From: Mycolicibacterium palauense
Lineage (GTDB): Bacteria; Actinomycetota; Actinomycetes; Mycobacteriales; Mycobacteriaceae
Direction: 5' to 3'
DNA: 64,000 nucleotides
NCBI RefSeq assembly: GCF_002592005.1
Contig: NZ_NVQF01000024.1
Coordinates: 1 to 64,000, forward strand
In this document: positions 53,467 to 59,166 of the stretch, piece by piece
Layout of the letters: every line of letters begins with the position of its first letter
Position numbering within the stretch: the stretch's first letter is position 1
Position numbers and translations under genes: made by a program
The notes under the pieces: model-generated
Told to the model about the DNA's origin: nothing
Database searches by the model: none
The model's input: the letters and a program-made list of their open reading frames with translations, nothing else

Positions 53467-53939
53467 CGCAAACTCGGCCTCCGAGCGGGGGTGGGCTCGC
53501 CCTGGTCGGGGGCATCCCCCCTGGCTTGTGCAGCGCGCTGCGCGGCCTCTACCCGTTCACGTCCCTTGCGGGTGGGCTTGCGCTTGTGGGCAGCACGGAG
53601 GCGTTCCACGACTTGCAGCGCTTCGGCCTCGGTGCAGCCGGTCTGACCGCGCCGCGCGTTGCAGGACCGGCACCGCACTGCCAGGTTCTCGGGCGCATGG
53701 ACCAGCTCGGGCGCAGCTGACTTCGGAATTACGTGATCTGCGGTCAGATCCTCGGTAGCACCACAGTCTGAGCACCACGGCTGTGCCCGTCTCGCCCGGA
53801 TGGAGAGCGCTCTCCACACTTGGTCATGGGCGGCTTGACCGGGGCCACGACGGACGCGACAGTCCTTGGGCGTGTGCTCGTCGCAGTAGGTTCCGGTGGC
53901 GATGACCTCGCCGCAGGTCGCACATGGGCGCGCAGTCAC
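53412..53939 (-). CDS. HNH endonuclease
   Basis: This 175-residue protein has two zinc-knuckle pairs (CATCGEV, CSDCGATEDL) and the HNH core TADHVIPKSAAPELVHAPENL with CRSCN. The C-terminal tail is basic (AHKRKPTRKGRERVEAAQRAA). In HK97-like phages and cf-PICIs an HNH protein encoded next to terminase is required for DNA packaging/cos cleavage, and the position here fits. The last 55 bases overlap the convergent plus-strand gene. Confidence 0.85.
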   Translation of the reverse strand: MTARPCATCGEVIATGTYCDEHTPKDCRVRRGPGQAAHDQVWRALSIRARRAQPWCSDCGATEDLTADHVIPKSAAPELVHAPENLAVRCRSCNARRGQTGCTEAEALQVVERLRAAHKRKPTRKGRERVEAAQRAAQARGDAPDQGEPTPARRPSLRYSSGPVCRSIPSEVRTP

Positions 53940-54229
53940 TCTGCACCTCGCTGGTTGTGCTCGGCGATGTCCAGTTGCAGAAGGGCCTGGCGGTCGAGGT
54001 AGGTCGTCGCGTGCTGGCGGTAGCAGGTGCGGGCCAGCGCGACCTGGTCCACCGCCAGGCTCATGATCACGTAGAGCGCGCGGTTGCCAGTGGCGATCTC
54101 GCTCACGATGGCGTGCACAGCGTCGTCGTCACCGTGAGCCAGGGCCGCGCACAGGCGGCGACCAGTGGCGGCGTCCCGGCTGGCGCGGGTGACCTCAGCG
54201 CGGATGTCATCGGGCAGTTCGGGATTCAC
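53936..54229 (-). CDS. Hypothetical small protein of the element (97 aa)
   Basis: This is a helical, charged protein (DDIRAEVTRASRDAATGRRLCAAL split by my reading; YLDRQALLQLDIAEH near the end). GTG 54229 overlaps the stop of the preceding gene, and its own stop overlaps the HNH start, so it is one operon with them. No domain recognised. A small-terminase-like role is possible only by position (the slot before HNH/terminase). Confidence 0.65.
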   Translation of the reverse strand: MNPELPDDIRAEVTRASRDAATGRRLCAALAHGDDDAVHAIVSEIATGNRALYVIMSLAVDQVALARTCYRQHATTYLDRQALLQLDIAEHNQRGAE

Positions 54230-54588
54230 GGGATTCTGTCCTCGTCATCGAAATATCGGTCGTATAGCGGGTTCATGGCACGGAGGCCGTAGTCGTTGAG
54301 GGCGTCTTCGTTGAGCTGGTCGATCCACGCCTGAAGCGACGAGGATGCCTGCAGGTTGTTGATCTGCTGGCACACGAGGACGAACTCTGCGTTGCTCAGG
54401 CCACTGAAGTTGGGCCAGGGCAGGGCCTGCTCTCCGCGCTGGCGTCGATGGCGTTCCGTAGTGATCGCAGCGCGGGCTTGCCGTCCCCACGCGGCGATGC
54501 GCGGCGGTTCTGCGCTCGCCAGCGTGTCGGCCAATGCAAGCAGGGTGTCGAGGTCCAGGACGTTGACGTCTCGTAGGTGGGGTATCAC
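54226..54588 (-). CDS. Hypothetical protein of the element (120 aa)
   Basis: This 120-residue protein starts MIPHLRDVNVLDLDTLLALAD and ends NPLYDRYFDDEDRIP. It is mostly helical with no Cys cluster, TM segment or known motif. It lies between the HTH/replication-like gene and the small 97-residue gene, with short overlaps on the downstream side. Confidence 0.65.
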   Translation of the reverse strand: MIPHLRDVNVLDLDTLLALADTLASAEPPRIAAWGRQARAAITTERHRRQRGEQALPWPNFSGLSNAEFVLVCQQINNLQASSSLQAWIDQLNEDALNDYGLRAMNPLYDRYFDDEDRIP

Positions 54589-54603
54589 TTCGCTCTCCTT
54601 CGC

Positions 54604-55377
54604 TCAGACCACGACCAGCGCGTCGCGGTTGGGGTGCTGGGTGCAGCGGCGCACCTGGTCGCCGTCGTCCACGAGGCCCCGCTCGTCGCACTCATCGCAG
54701 TGCGCGATCTGAGTCAGGATGCGCCGGTTGAGTCCGGCGCGCGCTGCGGCGTCCTGGGCGGCGGCCTTCTCTCCGTGCTCACGGACCGCTTGGCACTGAC
54801 GGCACGGCGCGGTCGTTCCCTCCGGGTGGCGCTCGCATCGAGGTGGTGGGGGCGGCCACGGTAGAGGTGGAGGCTCGGTCTCGGCTTTGCTATTGCTCAC
54901 GACCTTGAGCCTGGGAGGAGAGGTGGGCGCGGACGCGCCTTCTCTCTCTTCTCTCTCTTTCTCATATAGAGGTGCACTCGCCGCTACGGGCACACAGTCC
55001 GCCGCTGCGGGCGCGTGGTTCGCCGCTACGGGCGAATAGTCCGCCGCTAGCGGCGAATCGCAGGTCAGAGGCTCGCCCCTATCGGCAAATCGCAGGTCAG
55101 AGACGTTTGTGCGGTACGCCAGCCGCCGATTGTCCAACGGCGGCAGGTTGTTTGCTAGAAGCGCGCCAGCGCGTTTCAGCTTGGCGATGGATGTGCGTAT
55201 CGACTTCACCGAAAGCCCGATCTCTTGGGCCATATCTGCGTGCGACACCCGCCACCAGGTCTGACCGTCGTGCACCTCAAGGCCGTCCCCTGTCGGCCTC
55301 TGGCACCGAAACCGGACGTGGGCGAGCACCAGGGCCGCATCACCTCCGTGGGCTGAAATCTCGGCTGGCCGTGCCAT
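54604..55377 (-). CDS. Primosomal-type HTH protein, candidate replication initiator
   Basis: This 257-residue protein has an N-terminal winged/HTH domain (VLAHVRFRC, VSHADMAQEIGLSVKSIRTSIAKLKRAG) like those of phage replication proteins. A central run of four 7-residue repeats (SPLAADY, SPVAANH, APAAADC, VPVAASA) is encoded by iteron-like DNA. A Pro-rich region follows, then a C-terminal pair of Cys clusters (CERHPEG...CRQCQ; CDECDERG...CTQHP) resembling zinc fingers. ATG 55377 has GGAG six bases upstream; ATG 55398 is an alternative. Position and DNA repeats suggest an initiator that binds an origin inside its own gene, as lambda O does. Confidence 0.7.
   Translation of the reverse strand: MARPAEISAHGGDAALVLAHVRFRCQRPTGDGLEVHDGQTWWRVSHADMAQEIGLSVKSIRTSIAKLKRAGALLANNLPPLDNRRLAYRTNVSDLRFADRGEPLTCDSPLAADYSPVAANHAPAAADCVPVAASAPLYEKEREEREGASAPTSPPRLKVVSNSKAETEPPPLPWPPPPPRCERHPEGTTAPCRQCQAVREHGEKAAAQDAAARAGLNRRILTQIAHCDECDERGLVDDGDQVRRCTQHPNRDALVVV
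54979..55062. repeat. Four 21-bp iteron-like repeats inside the HTH gene (candidate origin)
   Basis: Units beginning CGCCGCTRCGGGCG lie at 54979, 55000, 55021 and 55042; the last contains the palindrome CGCCGCTAGCGGCG. Two copies of GGCRAATCGCAGGTCAGAG follow at 55052-55070 and 55084-55102. Spacing equals two helical turns. Their position within the putative initiator gene is typical of phage and plasmid origins. Confidence 0.65.
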
Positions 55378-55484
55378 GACGAACTCCGTGCGCGGCATTG
55401 CGTCACCGCCTCATCCCCGCGCGCGCTGGCCGGCCTGTCGGCAGCAAGGCATACACTTGAAGGCGCCTTTCGTGAGGTTGGAAG

Positions 55485-55514
55485 CCGCCTGGCAGTGCCC
55501 ATTGAGCCAGGCGG
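55485..55514. terminator. Hairpin between xis and the HTH gene
   Basis: CCGCCTGGC pairs with GCCAGGCGG (9 bp) around a 12-base loop, with TTTCTGTTGTTT on the plus side. On the minus strand it lies 17-46 bases after the excisionase stop and could attenuate read-through into the replication/packaging genes. Confidence 0.5.
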
Positions 55515-55530
55515 TTTCTGTTGTTTCCGG

Positions 55531-55746
55531 TCATGCTGTGGCGGCTCGCTTATCGGTGCGAGTCTGGGTGCGCTCAGAAACCCACCGCTCGATGTCTTCC
55601 CAGCGGTAACGCACCTGGCGCCCCGTGATCTTGACGAAAGGTGGCCCATCGCCGGTGTACCGCAGTTGGGCGGCTTGACCTCGGGTAACGCCCGCGAAAG
55701 TGCAGAAGTCGTCAACGGTGGCGAGGGGCCGCGTAGCAGCTTCCAT
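55531..55746 (-). CDS. Excisionase-like small HTH protein
   Basis: This 71-residue MerR/Xis-fold protein reads TVDDFCTFAGVTRGQAAQLRY as the HTH, then FVKITGRQVRYRWEDIERWVSE (helix 2/wing), the common form of phage excisionases/directionality factors. ATG 55746 is chosen for AGGGAG upstream; the longer frame from 55830 would run across the operator. It is divergent from the regulator-integrase operon. It could also be an AlpA-like transcription regulator; excisionase is preferred because of the integrase. Confidence 0.8.
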   Translation of the reverse strand: MEAATRPLATVDDFCTFAGVTRGQAAQLRYTGDGPPFVKITGRQVRYRWEDIERWVSERTQTRTDKRAATA

Positions 55747-55775
55747 GTGCCCGGTTCTCCCTGTCGTGGATTGCA

Positions 55776-55793
55776 GCCTTGTAATTACAAGGC
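55776..55793. promoter_or_regulatory. 18-bp perfect palindromic operator
   Basis: GCCTTGTAATTACAAGGC is a perfect palindrome in the divergent xis/regulator gap. A weaker related site (CTACAAGTAG) lies at 55840-55849 over the -10 of the plus-strand promoter. It is the best candidate for the lysogenic switch operator. Confidence 0.7.
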
Positions 55794-55823
55794 ATGTGAA
55801 CAGAGTGGTCCTGATGGCCGTAG

Positions 55824-55852
55824 TTGTCAAGCCTCGCGTCTACAAGTAGTGT
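55824..55852 (+). promoter_or_regulatory. Promoter of the regulator-integrase operon
   Basis: TTGTCA (55824-55829) and TAGTGT (55847-55852) are exactly 17 bp apart. The predicted start is at about 55859-55861, so the regulator mRNA beginning at ATG 55861 would be nearly leaderless. Confidence 0.65.
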
Positions 55853-55860
55853 GATGCAGC

Positions 55861-56523
55861 ATGACGGAGCGGACGCCTCCACCGGCGCCAATCGCGCACG
55901 TAGTAGGCCGCAACGCGCGAGCGCTTCGGGGACAGCGCCGCGCCGACGACGTGGCCCGGGCCGCGACTGCAGCGGGTCTCAAGTGGGGTACTGGCCGCAT
56001 CGCAGACCTTGAGGCTGGCCGCGTAAGCCCCACCCTGCCAACACTTCTCGCGCTGTGCCAGGCATTCGGGGATCTCACCGGCGAGCGTGTCGGCATGGCC
56101 GATCTACTCGCCGGCGAGGGCCGCGTCATCATCGGGGAGCACTCGTCCGCTGATCTTGCAGAGGTGCGCTCGGCAGTGAATGGCACGCCCGTCACGTTCG
56201 ACCAGTCAGCAGTGCCCACCGACGACCAGCTTGTCGCCGACTATCTCGCCAACCGCCCGGAGTGGGTTGCTGAAGTCGGACCGGAAGAACGTGCTCAGCT
56301 GTGGCGGGTGTGGACGGCCTACGGCGAGACCGAGGAACGGGCGGCACGCTCCCTCGGCGTAGACAAGCCGGCGCTGGCCACCGCAATGGCCCAGCTGTGG
56401 GGACGCACGCTGTCCGCTCAGCGCGACCACCTCGCAGGCCCCGACGCCACCCCGCAGAAACGGGGCCGCGTCGCTCGGCAGCTCAAGACAGACCTCCGAA
56501 GGGTGCTCGATGGCGACCATTAG
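55861..56523 (+). CDS. XRE-like regulator, candidate immunity repressor
   Basis: This 220-residue protein has an N-terminal Cro/C1-type HTH (residues ~14-65: VGRNARALRGQRRADDVA, WGTGRIADLEAGRVSPTL, TLLALCQAFG). Its C-terminal part may be a second HTH/sigma-like helix set (AYGETEERAARSLGVDKPALATAM). It overlaps the integrase gene by 14 bp and is transcribed with it. The divergent operator suggests it represses the excisionase-replication-packaging block. No LexA-like protease motif was seen, so relief would need an antirepressor, as in PICIs induced by helper phage. Confidence 0.78.
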   Translation: MTERTPPPAPIAHVVGRNARALRGQRRADDVARAATAAGLKWGTGRIADLEAGRVSPTLPTLLALCQAFGDLTGERVGMADLLAGEGRVIIGEHSSADLAEVRSAVNGTPVTFDQSAVPTDDQLVADYLANRPEWVAEVGPEERAQLWRVWTAYGETEERAARSLGVDKPALATAMAQLWGRTLSAQRDHLAGPDATPQKRGRVARQLKTDLRRVLDGDH

Positions 56524-57640
56524 CAAGTACCAAACACGCACCGGCACAACTCTTTACCGCGTCCGATACCGCACACCCGATCACCGGCAGACCGACCGGC
56601 GAGGATTTGCGACAAAGAAGGCAGCCGAGGCGTTCGCTGCCGAGGTTGAGGTGTCGAAGCTACGCGGCGAGTACATCGCCCCCACCCTGGGCAGGATCAC
56701 CGTCGCCGAGGTGGCGACCGATTGGCTCACCCGCAAGGAACACGCGACGGCACCGAGCAACTACCGGATGATCGAGTCGGCTTGGCGGGTCCACGTCAAA
56801 CCCCGCTGGGGCGCCGTCAGCGTGGCCGACGTGGACGTGCTCGCTATCGAAGCGTGGGTCACCGGGATGGTGCGCAAGGGCGCGGGTGCCACGACCGTGC
56901 TCCGGGCGCATGGCGTCCTGTCGGGCATCCTCGGCGACGCGGTGAAGGCCAAGCGACTGGCCGCAAATCCTGCGAAGGGTATCGACGGGCTGCCCCGCAA
57001 GACGGCCAAGCGGCGGGTGTACCTGTCCGCTGAGGATGTGCATCGACTGGCCGACGAGTCCGGCGAGCACCGTGCCCTGGTGCTGACGCTGGCCTACACC
57101 GGTGTCCGGTGGGGCGAGGCTGTCGCGCTGCGCGTGCGTGATGTGGAGTTCTTGCGGCGCCGGTTGAACGTCCACGAGAACGCGGTACAACTGGGCGTCG
57201 ACCACGCCGTGGGCACGACCAAGGGACGCAAGTCTCGGTCCGTGCCGGTGCCCACGTTCGTGCTCGATGAGTTGTCAGCGCAGTGCAAGGACAAGGGGCC
57301 AGCCGATCTGGTGTTCGGATCGGATGGCGAGTACCTGCCTCGGCCCAAGTCAACGGGTGGGTGGTTCGCCGGGGCCGTCAAGCGGGCCAAGGTGCAGAGC
57401 ATCACGCCCCACGATCTGAGGCACACGTGTGCGTCGCTGTCCATCAGCGCCGGGGTCAACGTCCTCGCTCTACAGCGGATGCTCGGACACACCAGCGCCA
57501 AGGTCACGCTCGATACCTACGCGGACCTGTTTGACGACGATTTGGACGCCGTTGCGGTCACGCTGCACTCCCGATATTCACGCAAGAGTGTGGGCAAAAC
57601 GTGGGCACAGGGTGGGCAGGCCGCTCCGCAGCAAACATGA
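56510..57640 (+). CDS. int: Tyrosine-family site-specific integrase
   Basis: This 376-residue phage integrase has an arm-binding N domain (residues 1-60, ISKYQTRTGTTLYRVRYR), a core-binding SAM-like domain (~62-150) and a catalytic domain with R200 (YTGVRWGEA), K238, H301 and R304 (HDLRHT), H327 (LGHT) and nucleophile Y337 (DTYADLF). All are intact, so it should be active. The gene lies next to attR, and its last codons contain the triplet of GTGGGCA repeats. The target is tRNA-Ser(CGA). Confidence 0.93.
   Translation: MATISKYQTRTGTTLYRVRYRTPDHRQTDRRGFATKKAAEAFAAEVEVSKLRGEYIAPTLGRITVAEVATDWLTRKEHATAPSNYRMIESAWRVHVKPRWGAVSVADVDVLAIEAWVTGMVRKGAGATTVLRAHGVLSGILGDAVKAKRLAANPAKGIDGLPRKTAKRRVYLSAEDVHRLADESGEHRALVLTLAYTGVRWGEAVALRVRDVEFLRRRLNVHENAVQLGVDHAVGTTKGRKSRSVPVPTFVLDELSAQCKDKGPADLVFGSDGEYLPRPKSTGGWFAGAVKRAKVQSITPHDLRHTCASLSISAGVNVLALQRMLGHTSAKVTLDTYADLFDDDLDAVAVTLHSRYSRKSVGKTWAQGGQAAPQQT
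57590..57618 (+). promoter_or_regulatory. Three GTGGGCA repeats beside attR (integrase arm sites)
   Basis: GTGGGCA occurs at 57590-57596, 57601-57607 and 57612-57618, exactly 11 bp apart, within the 3' end of the integrase gene and about 55 bp from the att core. They mirror the triplet at attL. Confidence 0.7.
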
Positions 57641-57642
57641 AA

Positions 57643-57678
57643 ATAGCCCCTCACCTGGATCGCAGGCACAGGGGCTAT
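57643..57678 (-). terminator. Element-borne terminator for tRNA-Ser(CGA)/int
   Basis: ATAGCCCC and GGGGCTAT form an 8-bp stem with a 20-base loop. On the minus strand it follows the tRNA CCA and is trailed by TTTT. It replaces the host terminator now stranded at 47205-47241. Confidence 0.65.
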
Positions 57679-57704
57679 GGCGGTGGCGGAGGGATTTGAA
57701 CCCT
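57671..57704. repeat. attR core (34-bp direct repeat)
   Basis: Identical to 47237-47270. Here the core is part of a complete tRNA-Ser(CGA), so the element carries the 3' portion that restores the gene. Confidence 0.93.
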
Positions 57705-57768
57705 CGGAGGGGGGTTACCCCTCACACGCTTTCGAGGCGTGCTCCTTAGGCCGCTCGGACACGCCACC
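57678..57768 (-). tRNA. tRNA-Ser (anticodon CGA)
   Basis: The minus-strand acceptor GGTGGCG pairs with CGCCACC, with discriminator G and an encoded CCA. The anticodon loop CTCGAAA gives CGA. A long variable arm and the T-loop GGGTTCAAATCCC are present. The gene is intact although it is the integration site. In M. tuberculosis a tRNA-Ser beside tadA also has an integrase fragment next to it (Rv3750c-Rv3751), which suggests a recurrent target. Confidence 0.95.
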
Positions 57769-57775
57769 GTGTGGC

Positions 57776-57805
57776 AGCTTACCGGTCGAGGCCAGCTGGC
57801 CATAA
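57776..57805 (-). promoter_or_regulatory. Promoter of tRNA-Ser(CGA)
   Basis: The minus strand reads TTATGG (57800-57805), 18 bp spacer, TAAGCT (57776-57781), then seven bases to the tRNA 5' end. Confidence 0.5.
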
Positions 57806-57834
57806 TCGCCAGGGCATGGGCGGCTCGGCCCAGC

Positions 57835-58001
57835 CGCACCGAGTGTGCGTCCAGGACGACGTCCAACACCGTTCCCCGTCCCCCGCGCACCGAGTGTGCG
57901 CCCAGGACGAAGTCCAGCGCCGGGCCCCGGTCCCCGCGCATCGAGTGTGCGCGCAGGACGCTTCGCAGCGACGACACCCGTCCTGGGCGCACGCTCGGTG
58001 C
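57835..58001. repeat. Three 51-bp tandem repeats plus one inverted copy of a dispersed element
   Basis: Units starting CGCAYCGAGTGTGCG lie at 57835, 57886 and 57937, exactly 51 bp apart; an inverted copy (CGTCCTGGGCGCACGCTCGG) is at 57979-57998. They share the core of the inverted repeat at 31642-31703. The gap 57769-58115 has no credible gene. Confidence 0.8.
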
Positions 58002-58039
58002 CGCCAGGACGGGTTGGGCTCAGGACAAGGGCCGCAGTG

Positions 58040-58104
58040 CCGGGCAAGTGAGCCGGGCAAGTGAGCCTGGGAAGTGAGCCTGGCAAGTGAGCCTGGCAGG
58101 TGAG
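58040..58104. repeat. Five tandem 13-bp repeats
   Basis: Units of CCKGGSARGTGAG type start at 58040, 58053, 58066, 58079 and 58092, ending just before the tadA stop. Likely a short variable-number tandem repeat. Confidence 0.85.
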
Positions 58105-58115
58105 CGAGGGGCAAC

Positions 58116-58574
58116 TCAGCGCTGGCGGGCGAAGAACTGCTCCAGGGGTGCGGCGCACTCGGCCTCCAGGACGCCGCCGCGCACCTGCGGGCGGTGGGTC
58201 AGCCGGCGATCGCGCACCACGTCCCACAGCGAGCCGACGGCCCCGGTCTTGGGTTCCCACGCCCCGAACACCACCCGTGCCACCCGCGCCATCACCAGTG
58301 CTCCGGCGCACATGGTGCACGGCTCGACGGTCACCGCCAGCGTCGCCCCCTCCAGCCGCCAGCCGTCGCCGTGGACCGCCGCGGCCGCGCGCAGCGCCAG
58401 GATCTCGGCGTGGGCGGTGGGATCGCCCAGCTGCTCGCGGGCGTTGGCGGCCCGGGCCAGCTCGGCGCCCGAGGCGTCGAGCACCACCGCCCCGATCGGC
58501 ACGTCGCGCGGACCGGCCCCGGCGGCCGCGGCCAGGGCCATGCGGATCAGCGCCTCGTCGGTGTCCCGGGTCAC
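58116..58574 (-). CDS. tadA: tRNA(adenine34) deaminase TadA
   Basis: This 152-residue zinc deaminase makes inosine at the wobble position of tRNA-Arg(ACG). The active site HAEIL (His and proton-shuttle Glu) and PCTMC (two zinc Cys) are present. GTG 58574 overlaps the stop of the upstream partner gene, so it is a two-gene operon. The order tRNA-Ser, tadA, partner, tyrA follows M. tuberculosis Rv3752c-Rv3754. Confidence 0.93.
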   Translation of the reverse strand: MTRDTDEALIRMALAAAAGAGPRDVPIGAVVLDASGAELARAANAREQLGDPTAHAEILALRAAAAVHGDGWRLEGATLAVTVEPCTMCAGALVMARVARVVFGAWEPKTGAVGSLWDVVRDRRLTHRPQVRGGVLEAECAAPLEQFFARQR

Positions 58575-59086
58575 CGGTCCAGGCGGTCGAGCACCGCGGA
58601 GAGTTCGTCGGCGAACCCCATCTCGCGCGCGATACGGCCCAACTGCTCGTCCGGGTACAGGTCCGACTCGGAGATGATCACCCCCAGCACCCCCTCGGGC
58701 AGGCCCAGATCGGCGAGCACACCCAGGTCGCCCTCCTCGAACGGGTCGGAGTCCTCCAGCTCGTCCTCGTCGACGTCGACGTCGAGGCTTTCGAGCACCT
58801 CGTAGGCGATGTCGTAGTCCAGGGCGGCGGTGGCGTCCGAGAGCAGCAGCCGCAGCCGGCCCGGGGCCGGGCGCACGATGACGAAGAATTCGTCGTCCAC
58901 GTCGAGGAGGCCGAACACCGCTCCGGCGCTGCGCAATTCACGCAGTTCGGTGTCCGCGGCCGTCAAGCTGGTCAGCGCTGCCTGCTTCATCGGGTAGCAC
59001 CGCCAGTTGCCGTCCTCCCGGACGACGGCGACCCCGAATCCGTCCGGGGTGTCGACGTCTGGCGCCGCGGCCCGTTGTGGTCCCAT
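58571..59086 (-). CDS. tRNA adenosine deaminase-associated protein (Rv3753c-like)
   Basis: This 171-residue acidic protein (ESLDVDVDEDELEDSDPFEEGDLG) of unknown function is always next to tadA in actinobacteria. The N-terminal part is GVAVVREDGNWRCYPMKQAAL. ATG 59086 is eight bases after TAGCGT and lacks a Shine-Dalgarno (leaderless type). A role with TadA is inferred from conserved linkage only. Confidence 0.85.
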   Translation of the reverse strand: MGPQRAAAPDVDTPDGFGVAVVREDGNWRCYPMKQAALTSLTAADTELRELRSAGAVFGLLDVDDEFFVIVRPAPGRLRLLLSDATAALDYDIAYEVLESLDVDVDEDELEDSDPFEEGDLGVLADLGLPEGVLGVIISESDLYPDEQLGRIAREMGFADELSAVLDRLDR

Positions 59087-59166
59087 GGGCGCATACGCTA
59101 GTCCCCTCCCAGGCCCGTTGACCAGGCGTTCCCCTGCGGCTCTGCTGGATGTGCCAACCTTGCCGG

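Larger units (their letters stand above)
47237..57704. mobile_element. Integrated phage-satellite-like element (cf-PICI-like), 10.5 kb
   Basis: The element is bounded by 34-bp repeats at a tRNA-Ser gene. Rightmost is the integrase (plus strand), preceded by an XRE-like regulator. A divergent promoter with a palindromic operator separates these from the minus-strand block, which runs in order: excisionase-like protein, primosomal HTH protein with iterons, two small genes, HNH, large terminase, portal, scaffold, capsid and two head-completion proteins. One lone plus-strand gene lies between HNH and terminase. There is no tail, holin/lysin, polymerase or small terminase gene. The element is visibly less GC-rich than the flanks. 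The layout fits capsid-forming phage-inducible islands, or phiRv1/phiRv2-like prophages of M. tuberculosis. Confidence 0.88.

Noticed and set aside
47237-57704. Full temperate prophage
   Set aside because: No tail, tape-measure, minor tail, lysin or holin genes, and the att-bounded length of 10.5 kb is too short.
57675-57992. Minus-strand frame with 17-residue repeats over the tRNA-flanking region
   Set aside because: The repeat period (51 bp) is simply that of the non-coding element; the frame crosses the tRNA gene and has no start signal.
57835-58001. 51-bp repeats as a CRISPR array
   Set aside because: Units are directly contiguous without unique spacers, contain an inverted copy, and no cas gene is in the window.
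59149-59166. Upstream start for tyrA at 59149
   Set aside because: It would add MCQPCR with no homologue support; GTG 59167 gives the usual N terminus.
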